In this document: positions 8,360-15,031 of the stretch, piece by piece
How the letters are laid out: every line of letters starts with the position of its first letter
How positions within the stretch are numbered: position 1 is the stretch's first letter
NCBI GenBank assembly: GCA_003833135.1
Contig: QZLH01000249.1
Location: 1-15,031 of the forward strand
From: Oehlia diaphana
Taxonomy: Eukaryota; Glomeromycota; Glomeromycetes; Glomerales; Glomeraceae
DNA length: 15,031 nt
Reading direction: 5' to 3'
Position numbers and translations under genes: made by a program
Notes under the pieces: model-generated
Database searches by the model: none
What the model saw: only the letters and a program-made list of their open reading frames with translations
Told to the model about the DNA's origin: nothing

Positions 8360-9313
8360 ATAATGATTGAGCATATGTATTTTAATGAAAAATTTAGAAT
8401 TTCGTTTGTGTATTTGATTGGTTAAATATCATGTAATGGGATTGTTATATCCTCTATACTCAATTCTAACAGCATTGATGTTTTTTAATAAGTTCAATTA
8501 AATATCTATAATTTACCAACTTGGCCTAGGGATAGAAATAGCTCATTTTGTTCTATTTTGATTCTCTATTGGCTCTGCAGCCTCTGCTTCAGTTTTCATT
8601 AAGCAAAATATGAGTGCATCAAAGACAAAAATAACAACAATATTTTTTGTTACATAATAATGGTAATGCTATTTTATTGCATAAATTAGTTTTAGTAGAT
8701 ACAAGTGGAACGAATTTTTCTGGTGGAAATGGCTAATGCCAACTTAAAGCAAACACAATTCATGCATGTATTTAAAATCCCAATGGATATATAAATATAG
8801 AAAGAAAACTTAATATGATTCAATTATTGTAATGAACTAAATGTTCCTGGTATATTTAAATTAGATAAAATGCGAAGTATTTTAAGTAAATAGTGATCAC
8901 TATATGATGCTATGCTGAATTAAAATTCGGTATAATTATTTCGATTATTCACGGCAATCAATTATTTACTTTACTATAGTCGATACTGCATGTCGCATCT
9001 ATAAGAGAGAAAGAATCAAAAGAGTCTGCAGATAGAAAAAAAAACAACAAAACTATAATATCTGTGTCATTATGTTTAAATATAATTCTGTTACTTGATA
9101 ATTTTATCTTTGACTTTATTTTACCGTAAGCCCGTTATTTCGATTTAAAAAACGAATTTTAGTTGAAAATTAGAAATCAATGAAATAAAATGCATTTTGT
9201 AACAAAGTACTATATAAATTTTAATAATTAGAGAAAAAAATAATTCCAATAATCGATCTAATAAAGTTTTGCAATAACTAATATAAAAATTATCTAATTA
9301 TAATTTAAAATAA
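8360..9313. other. A/T-rich gene-free stretch
   Basis: No reading frame of note on either strand, no RNA-like fold and no repeat longer than simple A/T words. 8520-8620 is more complex but unassigned. Confidence 0.45.
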
Positions 9314-9638
9314 AGCTCCGCATGAGCGGCTCGAGCCGAGCTGAGCCAAAATTCGAGCCAACCCAAGCCAAGCCCAGCCAAGCCTTAAGGTAGATTGGCT
9401 CGAGCCGGGCCGGACGATTTAATAGATTTTAAATATGATCAGCTGATGATCACCTGATCACCTGCGCAAATATTAGTCCCAAAGGCTCATAGCTCGTGAG
9501 GCAGCTCGAAAGAGCTGCATTGAAACTTGGCTCGAACAGCCGAGTTCAACTAATTGCGAGCCGTGACTCGGCTTGGCTCGACATACCCGGTTCGCGAGCT
9601 GGCTCGAGCTGGCACGGCTCGACGGCTCGTGTGGAGCA
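9314..9638. repeat. G+C-rich foldback island of GGCTCGAGC words
   Basis: This is a roughly 325-bp block dense in GAGCC/GGCTC words, set in A/T-rich DNA with sharp edges. The left edge, AGCTCCGCATGAGCGGCTCG at 9314-9333 continuing to 9338, matches the reverse complement of 9615-9638 (CGGCTCGACGGCTCG then TGTGGAGCA) at about 20 of 24 positions with one gap, so it has an imperfect terminal inverted repeat. The left arm carries mainly GAGCC, the right arm mainly GGCTCG, and the centre (9436-9464) contains TGATCAGCTGATGATCACC palindromic words. Frames of about 70 codons on both strands are by-products of the repeat and are not genes. No target-site duplication was recognised. It is probably a foldback or MITE-like element. 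Confidence 0.7.
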
Positions 9639-9805
9639 GTTGGATTTACAAATGCGTAACAAAAACAGGTTAATAAAAACTGTATTTGCACGTATATTCA
9701 CAGAGTAAATTTCCGATTTCTTTTTACATTTACTCCACAAAACTTTTGATTCTGACAATGAAAACGCGTAGAAAATACTTAAACGAACAAATCACTATAT
9801 GTATG

Positions 9806-10033
9806 TTAAACCTCAAGAATCCTTAAATACGATGCATACATTAGAGGTATCAATAGAGAGAACGTGTGAATTGCTAAAAAAGCAATAATGGTAATAATGG
9901 GGGCTAAATGTAAGAAACTACACAGTTTCAGAGACACAGACGGAATGGAACCGACAAGCAATGTTACAGGAGTTTCATGACGGAATGCTAAGAAAGTAAA
10001 GAAATTCAATTCCAAATTCGAAGACACAACCAT
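9806..10033 (-). CDS. Possible small hydrophobic protein or gene fragment (weak)
   Basis: This is a minus-strand frame of 75 codons from ATG at 10033-10031 to TAA at 9808-9806. Residues 1-36 are mixed and include F-F-T-F-L-A-F-R-H-E-T-P. Residues of about 37-70 are strongly hydrophobic (L-C-S-F-L-H-L-A-P-I-I-T-I-I-A-F-L-A, then F-S-L-L-I-P-L-M-Y-A) and could form one or two membrane segments. Codon choice is varied rather than purely A/T-driven, which is unusual here. There is no recognisable family, no promoter and no upstream exon. It may be the last exon of a longer gene, a relic or chance, and chance is the most economical reading. Confidence 0.2.
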   Translation of the reverse strand: MVVSSNLELNFFTFLAFRHETPVTLLVGSIPSVSLKLCSFLHLAPIITIIAFLAIHTFSLLIPLMYASYLRILEV

Positions 10034-10189
10034 GAATCTTCCAAAGACATACTAAATTGTGAATGATCAAGAATTTAAGTACCTAAATTCTAAAGAAATC
10101 GAATATGTAAAAATATGACAAGACCTAGATCGGAGCGACTGAAATACGCGACATACATGACATTAAAATTAATAAATCTCCGGTAGTTA

Positions 10190-10376
10190 ATGGAGTACGC
10201 AGCCAGTCTCGATAAGCCGAACTCATCAGAAAATCCGATGTATCAAGAAATCCGACATACCGAAAATAATTTTACTATTGCACTAAAAATCGGTCCAGAA
10301 CCAACTCCGGTATTTCAAAGTTTCGATTTATCGAAGATCCGGTCCCGGTTTATTGGATTGCCCGTGTACTTGTGAA
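10190..10376. repeat. CCGG/CCGA-rich patch with short repeats
   Basis: AAATCCGATGTATC (10234-10247) is followed by AAATCCGACATACC (10249-10262), a direct near-repeat. Further on, CGGTCC, CCGGTA, CCGGTCCCGG and the near-palindrome TTCGAT-TT-ATCGAA (10321-10334) cluster. A 61-codon plus-strand frame over this stretch seems to be a by-product. The composition resembles the degenerate CCGGT-type repeats common in large fungal genomes, which is an inference. Confidence 0.35.
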
Positions 10377-10408
10377 AAAAATCAACGACTTCCAACATAT
10401 ATAGTATA

Positions 10409-10570
10409 GTGATTAACTTAGGTTACGAACCAGGATAATAATATATCTTACGTACGTGAACGTCTCGTGAGCATTTCATAGTATTTCCAATTAGGTTGTA
10501 CTAGTAGATCGTTTTTTTCTCTTTTGGTATGGCCTGGTTTCGTACTTCTTTTGGTTAAAAGTTAACTGAC
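10409..10570. repeat. Imperfect inverted repeat, possible MITE
   Basis: TACGAACCAGG at 10424-10434 is matched on the other strand by CCTGGTTTCGTA (10533-10544) with one inserted base. Outside these arms GATTAACTTA (10411-10420) and AAAGTTAACT (10558-10567) pair again. The loop holds TACGTACGTGAACG. No flanking duplication was found. Confidence 0.4.
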
Positions 10571-11765
10571 ATTTTGATAAATCCATAATCATAGTTTTAT
10601 AATCTTTATATTACAGTTTATAAGTATGTAATTTTTAAATATTCGATCTTGTAAAGTTTATAACCTGCCCGCTAAAATATTAAATAACTTTAGAATTAAT
10701 AAACAATAACCAATAATATGATAAGTAAATTAATTTGTAATACAGATTTCAATATATATCATATAATGCTAAGTCTGTTACAAATTTTTGAAGGAGATGC
10801 GGAACATTATGAAATACTATAAAACACGATAATTTATCATTTATTTATGATTATGGGCTCGACTTTCCATTCTTTTTTATGCACATAAAATTATTACAAA
10901 GAAATACTCACGTCTGAAAGTCCAGATTTTAAAAAAACAAGGATCATATGTAAAGTTAACCGGATTGTATAACTGTGCACTTTACTTTAGGGATGGTATT
11001 GGTGTCGACGCTGAGCCAATTCCAAATTTAGTATTTTCTGAGCTTGTCCTCATTTACCAATTTTAAAACGCTCGTATGTTCTACTTAACAATATAACTTG
11101 AGGTTCCTATTTTTAATTCTTATCGATCCATCCCTACATTCTCTAGAAGATACAGTATATATATATATTAGTTGATCGTGCGTGCATTGAGTTTATACTT
11201 GTGTCGCAATGCATTTTTTATGGTTCTAAATAACTGGCGTTAAAGGAATCACAGGTTTGTTTTTTACAATAAAGGAAAAAATTTTAGTAAGGAGCGTTTC
11301 ATGCAGCATCAATTTATGATTAATTGCTTTCTTCTAAACTCATCGAATATGTAGCAAGGCGGGTAAAGGTACCCATCCTAAAATTTTATATTCATCAATA
11401 ATTTTGACAGTTTATAATTTAATTTGTCATTATATATATTTTACTAGAATATACTGTATCCACATAGTTTGTGAAATCTTTGTGTCGTTCGTTAATTGTG
11501 TTAACTCGGAAGATTTTTTTTTTAGTAAGTTAATTGATTAACTTTAATTTTATAAAAAGAATTTTTTTGAATTTTCTTATTAAGTACCTATAACATATTT
11601 TAAATTTTTATTATAAACTTTAAATTGGAACGAAATACTGGTTGGCAGAAAATGCATGACAAAAAAAAACTGGGCAAGGAATATATGATATGCTTTATAT
11701 TTTGGTATTTTTCTTTATTAGTTTGTTTTCAATATTTTTTTAATATATAATAGTAATACTATCTA
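10571..11765. other. Long gene-free A/T-rich stretch
   Basis: No frame or RNA gene supported on either strand. Small items only: a (TA) run at 11156-11168, an inverted pair GGGTA/TACCC at 11360-11373, and a hairpin AGTTAAT-TG-ATTAACT at 11529-11544 beside a T-run. Confidence 0.5.
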
Positions 11766-12087
11766 TTACGACACCATTTCTCCAACAATCATTTCACCAA
11801 AAATCATTTCACCAACAGTTCATTTTGAATTAAATGATTTTTTGCTCATGACAGCTAAAATAAAATTTGAGGCTATGTAAATACTTAGAATTACTAAATT
11901 GAAAAATATTAAAAAAAAAATTTTTTTTTTTTTATACGAAAGATATAATAATATATTTTAAAATTATTATATATGTTGACGAGATGACCTGTTGGTGAGA
12001 TGATCATGTCGGCGAAACATTTGTCGGTGAAGTGGTTATCGGCGAAAAGAAGATTGTTGGTGAATTAATTGTCGGTAAGTTGAATGC
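11766..12087. repeat. Foldback element B: opposed arrays of TTTCACCAA-type units
   Basis: The left arm 11766-11830 carries CCATTTCTCCAACAAT, CATTTCACCAAAAAT and CATTTCACCAACAGTT. The right arm 11974-12087 carries the reverse complement as seven units of about 15-17 bp (TGTTGACGAGATGACC, TGTTGGTGAGATGATCA, TGTCGGCGAAACATT, TGTCGGTGAAGTGGT, TATCGGCGAAAAG, TGTTGGTGAATTAAT, TGTCGGTAAGTTGAAT). The interior includes A10 directly followed by T13 (11911-11933). The design and core motif (TTTCRCCRA) are those of the element at 1451-1865, but the sequences are diverged and the arm lengths differ. No coding frame. Confidence 0.7.
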
Positions 12088-12127
12088 TATAGTCTAATTT
12101 AAAATACAATTAGAGAATGGTAACCGT

Positions 12128-12200
12128 TGTTAAGTCCGGACTCCGGAGCGATAAGGCACGTGATCAAATAACACATAATAAAGATATGTATATATTAACA
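12128..12200. repeat. Short palindrome-rich element bounded by TGTTAA...TTAACA
   Basis: TGTTAA at 12128-12133 and TTAACA at 12195-12200 are inverted ends. Directly inside the left end lie two perfect palindromes, AGTCCGGACT (12133-12142) and CTCCGGAG (12141-12148), and then CACGTG (12157-12162). The TG...CA ends resemble a retrotransposon LTR border, but 73 bp is too short for an LTR and no flanking duplication was found. The TCCGGAGCGA word recurs on the minus strand at 13204-13214. Confidence 0.3.
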
Positions 12201-12283
12201 CTCCCATCTTTACCGAAATCCACCAAGGAGATTCGAGAAACTGGCCAACTAAAATAAAGAAAGAAAAATAACGAAGCATTAAT

Positions 12284-12500
12284 GATCATTTGGTTAAAAA
12301 TTTTTTTAAAAAAACCCCGATAACACCTCTCAGGATCTGAGGAACCAACCGCCTAATAAATAAGAGAGAAGTTGATTGTTTGATTATTATTTGGTGTCAT
12401 GTGATTGTCATCTTTAATAACCATTTCGTTAAAAAGATGAATTAAAAGCCGAAGAGTCAAAAACAGACCGCCTACAAAATAAAAAAGAATTACTGTATTA
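12284..12500 (+). repeat. Two diverged tandem copies, period about 137 bp
   Basis: CATTTGGTTAAAAA...CCAACCGCCTAATAAATAAGAGAGAAG (from about 12288) is echoed by CATTTCGTTAAAAA...CAGACCGCCTACAAAATAAAAAAGAA (from about 12422). Shorter echoes of TTNGTTAAAA occur near 12508 and 12607. Non-coding. Confidence 0.4.
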
Positions 12501-13018
12501 TAGCAAAGTTCGTTAAAACAATAAAAAAATTTTTTAAAAAAAACAAACCCAATAATATTACATCAGATCGTGTGGTTAGCCATCGACGTTAGCTGTTAGA
12601 AACAGTTTGTTAAAAGAAAACCGAAAAAAAAGTCTAAAAAAGGTGAAGTCCGCACCAAAATTCTACGCGTATAAGACCTTTATTCATTAGCACTACTGGT
12701 AACTAAGAGTCTTTGTTTGGATTTAAACGTCATCAACCATCTAAAAAAGGGAATAATTGAAAGTTTCGTTAGAATAAATAAATTCGAAAAAAAAATATAT
12801 ATTTCTAGATTTCCTCGCCAAGTTTCTGTGTCAAAAGAGCTAAAAAGCAACTATCTAAAGAAAGTTAAAAAGAACGTTAAAAACCTTTCATTAAGATAAA
12901 AAAAATTAAGAATAAAAAAATGAAAGCTTACTGAAATGTCACGTCCTGGAAGACTAAAAGGATAGTCTAAATGAAAAAAATCGAATACTAGAAAATGTTT
13001 TATTAAATAATTTTTCAA
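12501..13018. other. Purine-rich gene-free stretch
   Basis: The plus strand is notably A/G-rich. A lysine-rich 60-codon frame at 12717-12899 is what such bias yields by chance and has no recognisable motif. TATAAGACCTTTATTCATTAGC near 12671 looks promoter- or LTR-like but is unsupported. Confidence 0.4.
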
Positions 13019-13026
13019 CTGAAAGT

Positions 13027-13090
13027 AAGAGAGAAGGGGGGAAAGGGAAGAGAGAGGAAAGAGAAGAACGAAGGAAAGGAAAGTGAGAAG
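13027..13090 (+). repeat. Polypurine tract, possible triplex-forming sequence
   Basis: 13027-13068 is 42 consecutive purines (AAGAGAGAAGGGGGGAAAGG and onward). After a single C the purines continue to 13090 with one T interruption. Long polypurine runs can adopt H-DNA. The serine/phenylalanine-rich minus-strand frame across it (13015-13239) is a by-product. Confidence 0.75.
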
Positions 13091-13191
13091 CTTTTCTTCT
13101 TTGTACGACTTATTTGTTTGATTATAATGTTATAAGCACATAACATATGTATTGTATACACCGACTCACGAAACTGATACGAAATAGTATA

Positions 13192-13216
13192 TAGTCCTTC
13201 GTTTCGCTCCGGACTA
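13192..13216. repeat. TAGTCC...GGACTA hairpin with CGCTCCGGA core
   Basis: TAGTCC (13192-13197) and GGACTA (13211-13216) form a 6-bp stem. On the minus strand the element reads TAGTCCGGAGCGAAACGAAG, sharing AGTCCGGA and TCCGGAGCGA words with 12133-12150. It is a small G+C-rich palindromic element in A/T-rich DNA. Confidence 0.45.
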
Positions 13217-13393
13217 ATAAATACGCGTTGACTTAACAAATTTATTTTATTCGAGTAAAAAAAAAAATCTATTTAAAGATAACATAATCTTAAGAAAATC
13301 GTTTTTAGAAGAAAAACAAATATTTCCGAACCTTGATTAAATAGTTATGTAGAATTTAAGTTTCTATTATAGTAAATGGAATTAAATATATTA

Positions 13394-14315
13394 TTAATGA
13401 TTCATATTATCCTTATTAAACTTTGCGATTTCTGCTTTATCTAAACATCCGATGGCTCAGGATCATCCCAGATGGCAGCAACCTATTTTTCCAATAAAGC
13501 AGATGTTAATGATCTTTCAAATGGATCTTTGCCTAAACATTTTCCCATCAATTAAGCATAAATAGGCGGTGTCTTACACAGCGGGTTTGGTCTTGATCCG
13601 AAAACCACATCATTAATTAACGAACGAACGATCTTAATATCATAATAAGGACGAACACCAACTGATAACGACCACATTATCATACTACAAAAATTTCTTC
13701 TGAATGTGTGTTAAATTAAATAGTCCATGTAAACTATGTCAGTAGACCTCGCATCCCTATGAAAAATTTTTCAGAAGAATGATCACGTGTCTGAGTTTCT
13801 TCGGGATGAAACTAGGCCATCATGTTCAACTAAAATGTTACCTCCATGTAAATCCATTAACGCATAACTCATGAATTTTTATATAATTATATAATCCTGA
13901 CGAAATTGATCTCCTCTCAGACCAAAATAATCATCATGTGTTTCGAGAAAGGAGTATATCTCCTCTGATATAATTCCTGAAGACGATTACTGTTATACTG
14001 AAGCAATCCTTGCTATCCAGACATTAACTATTTATTTAATATTAAAGTTAAATTTAATAAATAAATAATTATTTTAAAAGTAAGCTAATAGCAAAGATTT
14101 AAATACCTACTTGATTAATAAAGTGAACACTGAGATCCCATGAATTATCCAATCGTTTTAAATATGACTACCACGTATCCATATCTATCTCAACAATTCT
14201 TACCGGCATGCCTTATAAGATCAAATTGAGAGAAATCAACTCAAGATTGCGCATGCATTCTTTAGCAGATTATCCCTCCGCCAGACCAATTTTTAAAATT
14301 TTCTACCAAATATGC
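13394..14315 (-). pseudogene. Protein kinase pseudogene, Glomeromycotina tyrosine-kinase-like type
   Basis: Read on the minus strand, kinase landmarks appear in the right order but in shifting frames. They are a linker N-F-K-N-W-S-G-G (about 14300); the glycine-loop/lysine region K/R-I-V-E-I-D-M-D-T-W-stop-S-Y-L-K-R-L-D-N-S-W-D-L (14205-14125); and an A/T-rich gap (about 14030-14100) that may be an old intron. Next come the catalytic loop A-L-M-D-L-H-G-G-N-I-L-V (13865-13830, usual H-R-D-L-H-S-G-N-I-L) and an activation-segment trace with S-S-E-K-F-F-I-G. The C-lobe follows as M-I-M-W-S-L-S-V-G-V-R-P-Y-Y-D-I, then L-M-G-K-C-L-G-K-D-P-F-E-R-S, then W-D-D-P-E-P-S-D-V, and finally D-K-A-E-I-A-K-F-N to TAA at 13396-13394. 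The HRD arginine is lost, and many stops and frameshifts rule out function. An intact relative would phosphorylate Ser/Thr or Tyr in cytosolic signalling. Confidence 0.82.
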
Positions 14316-14963
14316 ATCATATCATATGCACCACGAATACGAAATTCTTTTTTTTTTATCACAGTTTGAACATGTTCCATAAATATTAGATAAGTCCAAT
14401 ATGTATATCTGAGTGAATAGCATATAAGAAAAGATGTGTGTAAAAAATATCAATGTCTTATTTTTTGAAATAATGTTCAAACAAACCAAAATGTTAAATA
14501 GGAGATATGAATGCAATTCCGAGTTAATACAAATATATTAAAAAATATAAAAATCATATATACAGTATTTCTTTTTAAAATACCAGAATTATACTGCGGA
14601 TTATTCGTATTATTCATGTAATGCATATTTTTTCTTTTTATCTTCTTAGAATAGAAATCGTTGATAGCCTTTTATTTTGAAAGACGTATTAAAAAATAAT
14701 AATGTATACTATTTTGGGATTTATTGAAGGTACGATCGATATTTGGTTGGCCAGTGACATTTTGCATTTAAATGTGGATCTTTTATGAAATATGACGACA
14801 TACAAAAAGTAAACGTAAAATTTTTATTGAAAAAAATTCCGGAATTCCGCGATACAACTTCTGAAATTCTTTTTTTTAAAAAATTATCAGCAATATTTTT
14901 TCTTTTGAGAAAAAGAGAAAAGAATGATACATTTTTTTTCATATGATTCATTTTGGGCTAATA
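14316..14963. other. A/T-rich gene-free stretch
   Basis: Frames of 64 and 76 codons on the minus strand (14322-14516, 14721-14951) are rich in F, I, K, N and S as expected from composition. They have no recognisable motif, so no gene is called. Confidence 0.45.
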
Positions 14964-15006
<43 letters not shown>

Positions 15007-15031
15007 TTTTTAAAAAAAAAAAAAAAAAAAA
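14964..15031. repeat. Terminal homopolymer block, probable contig end
   Basis: T25 (14964-14988), A18 (14989-15006), T5 (15007-15011) and A20 (15012-15031) run to the last base. The T-then-A arrangement can fold on itself. The abrupt end inside it suggests that assembly stopped here, and some of the run lengths may be artefactual. Confidence 0.75.

Noticed and set aside
9473..9758. Three overlapping frames of 70-72 codons on both strands in and beside the G+C-rich island
   Set aside because: They arise from the stop-poor GGCTCGAGC repeat composition, overlap one another on opposite strands, and show only S/R/A-rich repeat-derived peptides.
10190..10375. 61-codon plus-strand frame
   Set aside because: Coincides with the CCGA/CCGG repeat patch; the repeated peptide words reflect the DNA repeats.
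10662..11380. CTGCCCGCTAAAAT and GGCGGGTAAAGGTACCC as possible ends of a 700-bp element
   Set aside because: Only six G+C bases pair and the similarity does not extend.
12128..12720. Possible LTR with TGTTAA start and a TGGTAACTAAGAG primer-site-like word near 12699
   Set aside because: No second LTR, no gag/pol trace downstream, no target-site duplication, and the primer-site match is loose.
12717..12899. 60-codon lysine-rich plus-strand frame
   Set aside because: Explained by the purine-rich strand bias of the region; no recognisable domain.
13015..13239. 74-codon minus-strand frame with an S/F/P-rich tail
   Set aside because: Its C-terminal part is simply the complement of the polypurine tract, and its N-terminal part covers the palindromic hairpin.
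14322..14951. Two minus-strand frames of 64 and 76 codons upstream of the kinase pseudogene
   Set aside because: F/K/N-rich composition, no motif, and not in continuity with the kinase remnant.

Overview
No intact gene can be supported in this window. It is strongly A+T-rich eukaryotic nuclear DNA made of decayed gene fragments, inverted-repeat (foldback/MITE-like) elements, degenerate tandem repeats and low-complexity A/T sequence. The best clue to its origin is a broken protein kinase at 13394-14315 (minus strand). Its linker, glycine-loop/lysine region, D-L-H-x-G-N-I-L catalytic loop and C-terminal tail resemble the very large kinase family of arbuscular mycorrhizal fungi (Glomeromycotina, Rhizophagus type). 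A second kinase tail (6684-6797, plus) and a CENP-B-type helix-turn-helix scrap of a Tigger/pogo-like transposase (7286-7530, minus) fit the same picture. The organism assignment comes from remembered family style and composition, not from a search.

Layout. 1-451: coding-like remnant of unknown family, cut by the left edge. 452-2660: A/T-rich spacer with a short inverted repeat (766-857) and a foldback element of opposed short arrays (1451-1865). 2660-4800: diverged copies of an A/T-rich dispersed repeat, two diverged copies of a small inverted-repeat element in opposite orientation (2822-2895 and 4448-4603), and a second unidentified coding-like remnant (3602-4033). 4826-6460: degenerate tandem array with a unit of about 330-400 bp. 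6684-7530: kinase tail and transposase relic. 7531-9313: featureless spacer with two tiny direct repeats.

9314-9638 is a G+C-rich island of GGCTCGAGC-type words with an imperfect terminal inverted repeat, very unlike its surroundings. 9806-10376 holds one weak minus-strand reading frame and a CCGG-rich patch. 11766-12087 is a second foldback element with the same design as 1451-1865. 12128-13216 has two CCGGAGCGA palindromic patches, purine-rich repeats and a 42-nt pure purine run. The kinase pseudogene follows, and the window ends in long T and A homopolymers that look like a contig end.

No operon, RNA gene, CRISPR array or new functional system was seen. The items most worth a second look are the three foldback-type elements, the tandem array and the G+C island.
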